64,000 nucleotides of DNA from Macrotis lagotis (taxonomy: Eukaryota > Chordata > Mammalia > Peramelemorphia > Peramelidae): contig NC_133661.1 in the NCBI RefSeq assembly GCF_037893015.1, positions 248,864,962-248,928,961 of the forward strand, written 5' to 3'. The position numbers were made by a program, and so were the translations under genes. Below the pieces are notes generated by a model. The model ran no database searches and was not told the origin of the DNA. It saw only the letters and a program-made list of their open reading frames with translations. Shown one piece after another: positions 44,185-54,717 of this stretch; the first letter of the stretch is position 1, and the number at the start of each line of letters is the position of its first letter.

Positions 44185-44325
44185 TTCATTCATTCAACAA
44201 ATATTTATTAAGCACTTATTGCATAAGATGGTCTGTGCTGGTCACTGGGAGGGATACAAAGATAACAGACTTGGTCCATGACTTTAAGGAACAGTGAGTT
44301 TACAATAAACAAAATTACTTCTACT
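44185..44325 (-). repeat. L2 3' end, antisense
   Basis: 'cattcaacaaatatttatta' then 'gggatacaaagataacagac'. Confidence 0.8.
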
Positions 44326-44570
44326 TTTCTTCCACAGGGATCCATGGTAATGGATTCTCTTTTGATGGGAAGATAATGGATGCTTTAGTGATAATGAGAA
44401 GTGAGGGGTGAGTGAATGCATGGATTAGAAGGGTACAAAATAGCTTTGGTAGATAGAAGTAGATATCTCCCTGGTTTTCTTCACATGTGGAAATTTCTGC
44501 CAGTCTGGTGATCTGCCTGTCTGCCCTCAGGGAGAAGAGTGGTCCGTTCTGACTAACCTACTACACTCAC

Positions 44571-44675
44571 CCTTTGCAGAAACTCTGTCCTTTCTTTCTT
44601 TTTGTTCCGGCATCGAGCTGCTGCTACTTTGTTCTTCTCCCGGCGCCTTTTCCTCCGCTCCTCTTCCTCATCTAG
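44571..44675 (-). CDS. JDP2: JDP2 internal coding exon: bZIP basic region
   Basis: This 105-bp exon encodes exactly 35 codons, from LDEEEERRKRR to TEFLQR. It carries the bZIP DNA-contact signature N-x3-A-A-x2-C-R (NKVAAARCR) inside a Lys/Arg-rich stretch that also serves as nuclear localisation signal. The first zipper leucine (FLQ) is near its end. The acceptor on the minus strand is CTCTTAACAG before CTAGATGAGG, and the donor is AGG followed by GTGAGT. Both introns are phase 0 here, so it splices in frame to the exon at 29644-29459, giving 96 continuous residues that match JDP2 in order and length. ATF3 is the closest alternative, but the acidic LDEEEE lead-in and the downstream C-terminus favour JDP2. 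The upstream exon, for the N-terminal roughly 67 residues, was not found in the window. The DNA is GC-richer than its AT-rich flanks, as expected for a constrained exon. Confidence 0.95.
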
Positions 44676-45141
44676 CTGTTAAGAGCAAACATAAGAGTTG
44701 AGAAAACACTCTCTTGCTGAGGTAGAGGATTATGGGTATGGAATATGACATATATACTATCAAACAAAGCAGACACACACAAACAATGCACTTAAAATTG
44801 GGAAACAGGGAAAAATATCTTTTAGCAGGCTTCTCTGATAAAGGTATTTAAGATATATAAGGAACTGGTTCAAATTTATAAGACCAAGAACCATTCCAAA
44901 TGACCAATAATTAGAGAAATATAAGTGAAAACATCTCTGAAGTTCCATTCCATATCTATCATGTTGGCAAAGATGATAATAAAGTAAAATGACAAATGTT
45001 GGAGAGGTTTCAGGAAAATAGGCATAAAAATGTACTGTTGGTGGGTGGAGTTATGAATTGGTCCAGTGATTCTGGAAAACAATTTGGAAAAAAAGTCAAT
45101 AAACTGTGTATATACCTTTTCACTCAGAAAGAAAACTGCAA

Positions 45142-45460
45142 GGGCAACTAGGTGGCATAGTGGATAGAGTACCAGCCCTAGAGTCAGGAGGACCAGAGTT
45201 CAAATCTGACCTCAGATACCCCCCCCATTTTTTTTTTAGTTTTTGCAAGGCATTGGGGTTAAGTGGCTTACCCAAGGCCACACAGCTAGGTAATTATTAA
45301 GTGTCTGAGGTCAGATTTGAACTCAGGCACTCTTGACTCCAGGGCTGGTGCCCTATTCACTGTGCCACCTAGTCTCCCCCATGGCCTCATACACTTAATA
45401 GTTACCTAGTTGTATAAACTTGGGCAAGTCACTTAACCCTAATGCCTTGCCAAAAAAAAA
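45142..45460 (+). repeat. Sense SINE split by an antisense WSINE1-like SINE
   Basis: The host SINE runs 45142-45215 and 45380-45460. The insert, 45222-45378 minus strand, runs from 'agtttttgcaaggcattggg' to 'actgtgccacctagtctccc'. The host sequence resumes where it left off ('cctcat acacttaatagtt'). Confidence 0.88.
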
Positions 45461-45644
45461 AAGAAAGAAAGAAATAAAACTTCCAGCTCTGTATCAAAGA
45501 AATCAAAGAAAGAAGAAAAGGATTCATACATACAAAAATTTTTATAGTAGCTTTTTTCACATGGCATAGAACTAGAAACAGACATGATGACCATCCATTG
45601 TAGAAGAGTGGAACAAATTTTGGCATAAGGATTATGATAAAAAT

Positions 45645-45865
45645 ACCTAGCATTTATACGGGCTCAGGATTTATAAATGCTTTATACATGTTATCTCTTT
45701 TGATCCTCTGTAAAGGATGTATCATTATTCCTGTATTACAGAAAAGAAACTGAGATTGAAAAAGCTAAGTGACTTACCCAGAATCACACAGCTATTATAA
45801 TAAGTCCAAGGCCAAATTTGAACTTATGTTTTCCTAATCAAAGTCTAGCACTTTATCCTCTAGGA
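45645..45865 (-). repeat. MIR/Ther-type SINE, antisense
   Basis: 'tacctagcatttatacgggc', 'attacagaaaagaaactgag', 'gtgacttacccagaatcaca'. Confidence 0.85.
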
Positions 45866-46264
45866 TATATTATTGTTCAAGAGACTATTTTAAAGAAACC
45901 TCTAAAGACTTGTATGAATAGAAGAAGAGTGAAGTGAGTAGAACCAAGAGGACAATGTACACAATAATAACACTGTTAAAGAAAACAACTCTAAAAGAAT
46001 ACAATAATAAAACAGGAAAACAACTCTAAAAGAATATAACAACATTGTAAAGGAAAACTACTCTAAAAGAATTAAGAACTCTGATCAGTGAAATGACTAA
46101 CAATGATTCCAGAGGACCAAGGATGCAGATAGGATCCATATCCTGCCAGAAAAATGATGGAATTATACTTACATTTTGGTCATAGTCAATGTGGGAAATT
46201 TGTCTTGTTTAATCATGAACATTTGTTACAACAGTTTTATTTTTCTTTTCAATTTTAAGGAGAA

Positions 46265-47485
46265 ACCTGAGTAAGAAATAGCTAGAGCTAGGGTTGTCCA
46301 CAAAGAAATAAAGTTGAAAGAAACAAAATTGAAGTTTTTTTTTAATGTACAATATTGAAGTGATTTTTTTTTAACGTACAAAAGAGGACAGAAGGAATCA
46401 GAAGTAAGCCAACTTTGAAAGTTATAAAGGGCTAATCACAGGCTCCTTAATGTAGTTAGAAGGGGCCTTATAGGCCATGTTGAATTATTATATAATTAAA
46501 AAGAAAAGCAAGCTGTAGATAACAGAAATGTACAATTTAAAATTCAATCTCCTTTTTCAATCTCCACTGTGTATATTGAAATGCTCATTTTTGTTTGTTT
46601 TTGTTAAGGTCAGAAGTTTGATGAATTTTTTGGACTGGATGATCAGGTTTTATTTTTCTCTTTTGTTTTAAATCTGTTATAAGATATGACTTGCAAGGTA
46701 TGGGGGGATGGGAAATTTTTAGAAAGGAAGATGATATAAAAACAAAAGACATCAACAAAAATAAAATGTTTTTGAAAAGCACAAACAGCCACAGTCAGAT
46801 TAGAGAACCAGGCAGGGCTGCTGGGTCCCAATAAGACTACCTGCTAAGACTGAGCCTTACCTATTCGTAGCAAATATCTCCTTTAAAACCAATGCAAGGG
46901 ATGTACCTTAGGTTGCCAGACCAAATGACTCTGGGCCTGATAAGAAGGCAAGTTCTCCATATCAAGGCTAAGTCTTCAAGAAAGCCAGTGGCAAACTTTC
47001 CCAAGCATCCAAGGCTAATCTCACAAGACTGAAGGGACTGAAGCTGCAGCTTGGGTACTATCAGCTTTCTGTAAAAAGGGTGGCAGCTCAATATGAGATG
47101 AAGCCAAGTTTTCTGCTGTCATCCTAACCCAACCCATGCCCTCAGGGCAGATTTTCCAGGTCACTGATTTTCAGATACTTCCTAAAAAAAGGCTCCTTTT
47201 GGCATAGGCTCAAATTTCACAACTCCTCTTTAAATTTTCCTTTCCCATCATATCTTTTATAAGCACTGCTTTAATCTGACCATATTGCAGAATCTCATTT
47301 TTCATCCTCTCTTATGTATATAAATACCTCTCAGATTCTGCTCCTTTTTCTTCTGAATAGTCTCTTGAAATCCCCTTTCATTCCCCTTCCCATTCCGCAC
47401 CGTTCCTGATTTTCTCTCTCTCCATAGTTGGTACCTATTTCCCCTAAAGTCCTATATTAGAGGATCCCTTCAGGTTCCCTAAACC
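46265..47485. other. Mostly unassigned block upstream of the bZIP exon
   Basis: No clear transposon for about 1.2 kb apart from a weak MIR-like piece near 46440-46480 and a short imperfect duplication at 46327-46380. L2-like sequence may begin near 47220. Confidence 0.35.
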
Positions 47486-47489
47486 ACAT

Positions 47490-47940
47490 TTTAGGATATA
47501 CATTTGTTCCAAAAGCTTCAGTGGCTTCCTATTACCTGTAGGATAAAATACCAATTCCTGTTGGGCATTTAAAGCCTTTTACAGTCTGCTTCAATCTACT
47601 TTTCCAGACTCACTTTAGGCTTCAACCAAGCCGTTCTACTTGTTCTTTATACACCGCAGTTCATCAAGACATCAACAATGGCCATTCCCCAAGCCAGAAA
47701 TGCTTATCTCCATCCTTCTTCCCTTCAAAATTCAAATGCAATCTCTTAAATGTCACCTTTCCTGTCTCTCCCAGGTGCCAGGGACTTCCTCCCTCCCCAA
47801 TTAAACTGTAAATATTGTTTATTTACTTATAAAAGGTAAGCTTCCTAAGAGGAGGAATGGTTTCATTTTTGTCTTCACATTCAGAGTACCTAGCCCATGG
47901 CAGATATTTAGTATTTATTAAATTGAAATAGAACCCCAGC
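47490..47940 (+). repeat. L2, sense, with 3' end
   Basis: 'cttcagtggcttcctattac', 'aagccttttacagtctgctt', 'tttcctgtctctcccaggtg' and 'catggcagatatttagtatt'. Confidence 0.85.
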
Positions 47941-48042
47941 TTTAGGGAGATCAGCCTGTTCCTTGGGAATTTTTTGGTTTTTGTTAAAAATCTTTTCATG
48001 ATGATGGTATTCTATTTAAGTTAAGAATTAAGGAATCCATGG

Positions 48043-48285
48043 AGGTGACATAGTAGAGAGGACCAGGCCTGAAGTGAGGAACTGATTCCTCTAACTAAGT
48101 TCAAATCTGGCCTCAGAACCTTGCTAGCTGTGTGACCCTAGGCAAGTCACTTAAACATATCTATCTCAGTTTCCTCACATGTAAAATGATCTGGAGAAGG
48201 AAATGGCAAGAAAGTACCAAGAAAACTCCAAATGGGGTCACAAAGACATGACTAAACAACTGAACAACAACAACAACAAAAAGGA
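48043..48285 (+). repeat. Full-length SINE with RTE-like tail and (CAA)n end
   Basis: 'gtgtgaccctaggcaagtca', 'aaactccaaatggggtcaca', then CAACAACAA. Confidence 0.9.
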
Positions 48286-48289
48286 AAGA

Positions 48290-49580
48290 ACATAGTCACT
48301 ATCAAGATTGTCTTTAAACTCCCCCAACGCACTATTATTAACTTGAACTCAGTATCATACTTAAAAGTGCTCAGTTGGCTACCAACAGAAATTATAACTA
48401 AATGGTACCACATGCCTTTCTGATCTTGGGACACTAAAGGGTCAACAACTGCTTGAGAAGTCACCAAATCCCAACAGGCTTGCCAACTCTCTCACCTCCA
48501 GAGCCAGGAATGTGATTCTAGCAGCCTCAGGCCTGGACTGAATGCATACCCGGTTGAACAAGATTCCAGCCAAAAAGTGAATAGCTCCAGTCACCCAGAA
48601 ACACAAGCATCCTCTGAAAGGCCCAGGGCTGAGGACCCCACCTCATGATACAGAGCTTACAGCAGTACCAAGTCCAGTGGGTTCTTCTACGGTATACCTC
48701 CTAGGCAGAGCCTAGAGAATCCTGTCCTAGTCTCACTCCACATCAGGATACTGCCTAGAGAGAAAGACCACTAGCCATCATCCCTGAGCACAATGCCCCA
48801 ATTATCCCCTGAACCAGGAAAGGGGCAGTGGATGGTAAATGGGAACCATGACAAAATCTTCACAACTTAACCTCAGCCAGAATAAGGCTGAGGTAACTCT
48901 GACAGGGAGAGGAAAGGGAAGGAACTAGAGGAAGTAGCTGCCTACAGTGCAATCCCACTCATGGTCAAGGAGGTTTACCCACAAACTGCCAAGATGGTAT
49001 GCAACCAGGGTATATTTGCTGCTGGACAAATAAAACCTTGAACCTCCCTCCTACCCTATACCACCTCATCCTTTCATGGTCTATAGTGATCAAGTCATGT
49101 TTCCCCATCTCTCATTATGCACAAAAGCTAATCCTTTCCACTAGGTTTTAGAAACTATGAGGCCTGGCCCATAATCATGATGAAATAGCAGCTAATTTAC
49201 TCTTCATTGAACTTCAAACTCTCTAAAGCTAATCTCTAAGAGAGTAAGTTGCAGAATCTGTTGGTAGAAAGAATTTCCTCACCCTGGAATTTTCAATAAT
49301 GATGGAAATCGCAGAACCAGACTTAACATATTATTTTCATTTTCATCTTCATCATCATCACCATCACCATTGAGTATTGTTATATAGTTCTTTTCCCCCC
49401 ACCATTTGTCAAAAATCAACCCTCCTCTTAGCCCTTACCATCCCCCTACTTCAGTCAGGTAGTCTCACCTATAGCTTACCTGTCTCAGGTCGGTTAAGCT
49501 TGGGGATAGGTTCTTGTCTTCACAACATGAGAAAACTCATGAGCATTTTTTAAGACATTAGCAAATGTCTTTTTGAAACA
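48290..49580. other. Single-copy-looking 1.3-kb block
   Basis: The longest stretch above the bZIP exon without a recognisable transposon, and moderately GC-rich at 48480-49060. A short CAT/CATC run sits at 49340-49370. I checked both strands for the missing JDP2 exon and did not recognise it. Confidence 0.4.
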
Positions 49581-49587
49581 GCTGATG

Positions 49588-49746
49588 GGGGGGTGGCTAG
49601 GTGGCGCAGTGGATAAAGCACCGGGTCTTGGAGTCAGGAGTACCTGGGTTCAAATCCGGTCTCAGACACTTAATAATTACCTAGCTGTGTAGCCTTGGGC
49701 AAGCCACTTAACCCCATATGCCTTACAAAAACCTAAAAAAAAAAAA
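49588..49746 (+). mobile_element. WSINE1-like SINE
   Basis: Near-consensus 'ggtggctaggtggcgcagtg' to 'gccttacaaaaacctaaaaa'. 'gctgatg' flanks both sides, a short target duplication. Confidence 0.93.
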
Positions 49747-49759
49747 ACACTGCTGATGC

Positions 49760-49979
49760 TTGTACCTGTTGCTCATATTTCCTGATTGGTCCTTGGTCCT
49801 TTATTTTCTGGGTTCCTTGATGATCCCTTAAGGTTTGTTCTATCCACTAAGATTCCAGTCCTATTTCCTGGCTGTGACATTTGGTGCCAATGTCTGACTC
49901 TACTCTCTACTGGTGATACTGGCCCTAGAGTAATAGCTTCCAGGTTTATTCTGAAAGGCAAGTTGAGGCAAGACAGAGT
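49760..49979 (+). mobile_element. Possible ERV 5' LTR end with primer-binding-site-like sequence
   Basis: 'ctggctgtgaca' followed by 'tttggtgccaatgtctgac' resembles an LTR end followed by a tRNA-Lys-type primer binding site (usual form TGGCGCCCAACGTGG) with a few changes. The sequence runs into the N gap, so any provirus body is unseen. Family unknown. Confidence 0.3.
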
Positions 49980-50079
49980 NNNNNNNNNNNNNNNNNNNNN
50001 NNNNNNNNNNNNNNNNNNNNNNNNNNNNNNNNNNNNNNNNNNNNNNNNNNNNNNNNNNNNNNNNNNNNNNNNNNNNNNN
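49980..50079. other. Assembly gap of exactly 100 N
   Basis: A round 100-base run of N is the usual placeholder for a gap of unknown size. Sequence on the two sides does not obviously belong to one element. Confidence 0.98.
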
Positions 50080-50334
50080 TTAAGTGAAAATGGGATATAC
50101 AGGTTCAGAGTAGGAGAAAGGCATAGATTTTATTTCTTTATCCCTACATTTTCATGTGCTCAGTACTGGGCAAAATAATTCCTGCCAGTAGATTTAGGAA
50201 AAGCAGATGGAAATACCTACAAAATAATAAGACACTGTTATGCAAAATCTTAATTTTAATTCAAGACCTGCTTTAAGTGAAATGCTTATCAATGAAGCTT
50301 TTCCTGATGCCCTAACAACAAGGACAACAACAAC
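50080..50334. other. Unassigned stretch after the gap
   Basis: A/T-rich; a weak L2-like piece 'aatgaagcttttcctgatgc' near 50290-50315. Nothing else seen. Confidence 0.35.
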
Positions 50335-50625
50335 ACTGGTGGTACCTTGGTATAGGGGAAAGAATGCCAGTTTCAAAGTTAGGAGACCCAGGTTCTCCTC
50401 CTTTGTAGGATCTTGGATAAGTCACTTAGCTACTCTGAACCTTAGTCTCTTCTTTGTTGTTGTTCATCCTTTGCTCTCCAAGCAAAAGATGTCATTGATG
50501 ACATCAGGATGGGGATGTCTTGACTTTCCAGTAAACTGGATTTAAGTAAAGCAAAGTCATCAGATTCCTTCTTTCTTCCTGGGTCATCAGAGTCTCCTGG
50601 AAGAAGTCTGGAGAGGGTCCTCATA
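50335..50625. repeat. MIR (sense) then RTE-related repeat (antisense)
   Basis: 50335-50455 'gatcttggataagtcactta' is sense MIR. 50456-50625 'gatgtcattgatgacatcag' matches the family also seen at 52290 and 60640. Confidence 0.6.
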
Positions 50626-50844
50626 CAGTGGGAGATTCTGGCCTTTTTAAAGCTAAGATCTTTCCCAAGTCTCTGTCACCAATTCAGGGATTAAGGGCTA
50701 TGGTCTCTTCAAAGAAAAAAAACGAGAGGGCTGAAATTATTCTAAGATTCCTTACAGATCTAATGTTCTATGACTATTTCTTTCCTTCTTTAAATATCAA
50801 CAGAAGTAACTTTTTATTCATATCCCATCATTTAGCAATCATTT

Positions 50845-51175
50845 AGGTGTTTCAATGGATAGAGTGACAGATCTGGAGTCAGGAAAACTCCTGCCTCAGA
50901 TGTATACTTGCTGTATGACCCTGGTCAAGTCACTAAAATCTGTTTCCGTCAGTTTCCTCATCCTTAAAATGAACTGGAGAAGGAAATGGCCAACCACTCC
51001 GATATCTTTGTCAAGAGGTCAGAGATGACCAAAAAAAACTAAACAAGTTCAAATATAACTTTAAATATCTTTGTGATCTCAGACAATTCATTTAACTTCT
51101 GCTTGCCTCAGTTTCCTGAAGTGGAAAATGGGAAATGTCCAAGGTAAATGAATTTTAAACTTATATTTCTGTGAC
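50845..51175 (+). repeat. SINE with RTE-like tail, then MIR
   Basis: 50845-51045 'caatggatagagtgacagat' to 'caagaggtcagagatgacca'. 51050-51175 'cttgcctcagtttcctgaag'. Confidence 0.82.
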
Positions 51176-51224
51176 AAGTCACTAGAAAGTCCCTTATATT
51201 AACCTCCTTTAGGGAATAGAAATA

Positions 51225-51650
51225 AGTGAATGAGGTCCATTCAAGTACCTCATTAAGCCAATTAAGCTAATTAAGGCAATTAGCATTTGTAAAAGGTACC
51301 TGGAGACTACTCTAAACAAAAGGTTTGCCTTCTAGCTAAATAGGTCCTGGAGATCCTTTCTGGAAAGCCTTTCTCCCCCATCCCCCCACCCCCTAACTTT
51401 TCTCTTCCTGGAGTTTCCTCTGCCTCTTCTGTACTTTGCCTCCATCCCATCCTCTGTTGAGGGCTGTTCCCTTCTCTGGTTGGACCAACCAAAGAGCACA
51501 GGATAGTGGTATTTAAGGGAAGTTCAAATCTCAGGTGGGCTTCTCTTGTGCAGTCTAGGTAAAGGTTAGAACTTCTTGAACTATCAATAAATGTGCATTT
51601 AACCTAATTTGTTCTTTTTCTTCCTGGAGTCCAAAACCCAGTCCAAAACC
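51225..51650 (+). mobile_element. Candidate solo LTR
   Basis: A block without other repeat match has a promoter-like order: GC-richer U3-like region, 'gtggtatttaaggg' TATA-like box (about 51508-51520), AATAAA at about 51588 about 70 bp downstream, then a T-rich stretch and 'ccaaaaccctttc'. Ends are not certain and no target duplication was found. Confidence 0.4.
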
Positions 51651-51679
51651 CTTTCTACCTTTGGGGAGCTTTCCTAAAT

Positions 51680-52165
51680 AGTTTTATGAGGATAATTATA
51701 GCACCTGCTTCCCAGGATTGTTGTGAAAGATAAAATTAGGTAGTATTTGCAAAGCATTTTGCAAACCTCAAAGGGTCACATAGTTAACTGCTAGCTATTC
51801 ATGATCTATAGTTTTATATTGCTCACTATTGCTTCCATAGCCCTTTCAAATGATTTCCTCAGTCCTCAAACTTCAATTTTCCTTTGTATACCTCTCCCCT
51901 CAGCAGGTTATACTTTTCAGCAAAAAGAATACATTTGGAAGAGGATAGACTGCTGGGTCTAGAGACCAAAACGCCTGAGTTTAATTCCTGATACTTGGAA
52001 GTTATCCTATGTTAGGCAAGTCATTTAACTTCTGTTTGACTCAGTTTTCTTAACAGAATGGTAATTGGTGATCACATGAGATAATATTTATAAATATTTT
52101 TCAAAAAACACTTTACAAATAATACCATAGTTAAGTGTTATATAAATATTATTATTATCATCACC
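51680..52165 (+). repeat. Two MIR-type SINEs
   Basis: 51680-51815 'ggattgttgtgaaagataaa'. 51940-52165 'aagtcatttaacttctgttt' ending in ATT repeats. Confidence 0.75.
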
Positions 52166-52289
52166 TCACAATCTCTATTTGTTTAGGCTTTTCCTCTTGT
52201 CTCAGAAGATGAGGTGGCCCTCCTCATTGCCAGCAAACCTCCATGTCCTTGATCCCATCTTCTCTGGGAAGTTGCTTCTTCTTTCTTTT

Positions 52290-52590
52290 GCATGTTGATA
52301 GTGTTTGTCCTTCATTTCAAAGAAGACCATGACATCAGGGAGCTGTTGCTATGACAAACACAGGAATTGGATTTGAGTAAGGGAGATGCTGTGCTACATC
52401 ATCAGCTTCACTTTCTCCTCCAGAAATATCTGGGTCCAGTGACCAGATATGGATCAAGATGACTGAAGACGGCCTTGACTTGTCCAAGGTCACACAGCTA
52501 ATAAATGGCAAGTGTCTGAGGTTGGATTCAAACTTCCATCCTTCTGACTCCAAGGCTGGTGCTCTATCCACTGAACCACCTAGCTGCCCT
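52290..52590 (-). repeat. RTE-related SINE, antisense, with full tRNA-like head
   Basis: 'ttgtccttcatttcaaagaa', 'gaccatgacatcagggagct', 'cttgtccaaggtcacacagc' and 'actgaaccacctagctgccc'. Confidence 0.8.
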
Positions 52591-52654
52591 TTTTTCCTTT
52601 TGCATAGGATCAGATCTAGAACTAAGAAGGGCCTCCAACTCCAACCCCTCAGCC

Positions 52655-52868
52655 CCCAACATGTTGAGAGATTTGCCCAAGGTCACAGAGCTAGATTCAG
52701 AAGCAGGATATGAGTCAGGCCTTCTGACTTGTAAGAAGAAGAGGAGGAGGCAAGTAGGTTGCTCAATGGATAGAGCTCTGGGTCTGAAGTCAGGAAGATC
52801 TGAGTTCAGATTTGACCTCAGATACTTATTATTTGCATATGACCTTGGGCAAGTCACTTAACCTGTTT
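52655..52868 (+). repeat. MIR (antisense) then SINE (sense)
   Basis: 52655-52732 'gagatttgcccaaggtcaca' is antisense. 52752-52868 'caatggatagagctctgggt' to 'gggcaagtcacttaacctgt' is sense. Confidence 0.75.
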
Positions 52869-52869
52869 G

Positions 52870-53235
52870 CCTTGTTGTTCTTCTAATGACCACTATGACA
52901 TCTTTATTGTGACTGATCAGACTGGTATGAGATCAGAATAGAGTGGGCACAAGTAGTCCATAGGGACATTTGGAGTGGGGATATCTAAATGTGCTCATCT
53001 ACCATTTATTTTGAGCCACTACAATTCTGTTTTGCTCTCAGAGCAGAGCAGCTTCTTTGATTCAGCAGACTATGCTGGACAGTCTTGTGCCAGTGTCTCT
53101 CATGTCTTACAATCAATTCCAAAGTATTCAGAGAGACCTTGAGATGTCCTTGTTTGTATTGCTTCTTCTGAACACCATGGGAGTGTTTGCCTTGCATAAG
53201 TTCTTAGTAAATTAGTCTTTTAGGCAAACATAGGT
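52870..53235 (-). repeat. RTE-clade LINE 3' part, antisense
   Basis: 'ctcatgtcttacaatcaatt', 'agagagaccttgagatgtcc', 'gcttcttctgaacaccatgg' reverse-complement the RTE sequence at 53935-54090. The two copies are therefore an inverted pair. Confidence 0.78.
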
Positions 53236-53307
53236 TTGCATTAATTCACTGAGAAGCAAATAGTCAACCACTTCAGTATGTTTGCCAAGAAAACAGAATG
53301 ATCTATG

Positions 53308-53522
53308 ACAGGGCTAGAGAATCTTTTTCCTGCCAAGGGCCATTGGATATTTAAATCATCTTTGGTAGATTATGTATGGTTAAACATTTAATTAATTCAC
53401 TCCAAAAAAGCTTCTAGATTTAGTGAATTTCGAGTCCCACCTTCAGTTGTTGTGGAAGTGCTGTACCAAATGATTTTGGGAGCCTTATACAGCTGAAGGG
53501 CTGGACATTTCCCACCCCTGAT
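53308..53522 (+). mobile_element. hAT-like MITE family C
   Basis: Starts CAGGGCTAGAGAATC and ends GGACATTTCCCACCCCTG, weakly inverted ends about 215 bp apart with an A/T-rich interior and 'gccaagggccattggatatt'. Confidence 0.6.
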
Positions 53523-53849
53523 ATATGGGGTCAACAGAGTTGGACAAGACTGAATAACAATCTTATTAACTTGAGTAGAATGTTTGTCAACAGCACAACT
53601 GACTCTATTTTGCTTTAAGGTTCCATTTTGGGATTAAGGTTTTGGGATCTGAGTAAGTTGTTTTTTGATAATAAAATAAGTGCATGTGGCATCCTTCAGT
53701 ACAGATGGACACGGTTTCAAGGTCATTTAGCCCACTCACTAATAGAAAATTCTTCAATTTGAAAAGGCTACAAAACCAAAGTGGAGGGGGGTGTTGATGT
53801 GGGTAGAAGATTCTGAAGATCACCTGGCAGGAGAAGTTATCAGCCATGA

Positions 53850-54335
53850 GGTCCTTTCTTGAACTAAACTGCCAAGCATGCCAACATTACTAGAGAGCCC
53901 AACAACAATGAGCTGCCCACATTGCTCAAATGCCAGATGTACCCTTGTCAAAAAGACTAATTTTATGGAAAGCTCACAAGGGGCAAGCACTCACAAGGGG
54001 GTCAGAAGAAGTGATACCAGGACCCCCTGAAGGTCTCTCTTAGAACTTTAGAATTGATTGGGCAGCATGGGAGACACCAGGACCTCCTAGCATGGTGTGC
54101 CCTTCTCTGAGAGGGTGCTATGCCCTATGAGCAAAGCAGAATGGAAACCATTCAAAAGAAAAGTGAGATGCTCTAGTTTATCTACCCCAGGTGTTCTCAT
54201 GGACAATTTATGCCCAACCCTGTGGCGGAGGATTCCAAGCTCCTATTGGTCTGATCAACCACAGTCAGATACACTAACTCATCTCTAACACAGTAAAGTT
54301 GTTTTAGTCTCCTTCAATAACGAATGACAAGAACA
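53850..54335 (+). repeat. RTE-clade LINE, reverse transcriptase ORF 3' end and tail
   Basis: Sense reading gives fragments such as GQALTRGSEEV and PIGLINHSQ, a zinc-knuckle-like ending seen in marsupial RTE. It then reaches a stop and the tail 'gttttagtctccttcaataa' and 'cgaatgacaagaac'. Stops and frame changes make it inactive. Confidence 0.8.
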
Positions 54336-54715
54336 GAAAAACAATCTATGTATATTTTTAATATCTAATAAACATATGTTGATACAACATCCATGAAAAA
54401 ATGCTAAAAAGATCTTTATCAGTTATTGGAAAATAAAGTACCAATCAAATTATGTGGAGTGAACAGCTTAGGAACAACCACAGGTAAAAAGTTATGAAAA
54501 CCCTACCTGGAGTCCTATCCATCAGCCTCTTTCTACTGCAAAACTACAACAATTTCCTATATTCCCCTTACTTGAATCTCAAATAACCTGTTGTTAACTA
54601 GCAGACAGTGGAAGGGATGGAAAGGGAACCTTGCTGAGTTTGGTATGAAAGAAACTTACTGGATATCTCCAAAATTCAAGTTGATGATTTAGAGGAGTGT
54701 GTTGCTGCCTTCAGA
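54336..54715. other. Unassigned stretch
   Basis: A/T-rich without a recognisable element. Confidence 0.35.
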
Positions 54716-54717
54716 GT

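Larger units (their letters stand above)
29645..44570 (-). other. JDP2: JDP2 intron between basic-region and zipper exons
   Basis: This is a 14,926-bp phase-0 intron with a GTGAGT donor and a pyrimidine-rich CAG acceptor. It is packed with repeats: SINEs, MIR, L2, a 7SL pseudogene, HAL1, L1 ends and very long CT/CTTT microsatellites. I see no additional exon with splice sites and coding signal inside it. HAL1 and the 7SL copy lie antisense to JDP2 transcription. Confidence 0.85.
44790..46260 (+). repeat. L1-type LINE 3' portion, interrupted
   Basis: Sense blocks 44790-45140 ('ggagaggtttcaggaaaata', 'tactgttggtgggtggagtt'), 45470-45640 and 45870-46260 ('ccagaggaccaaggatgcag', 'gtcaatgtgggaaatttgtc') are in L1-type order. 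They are broken by the SINEs at 45142-45460 and the MIR at 45645-45865. Confidence 0.7.
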
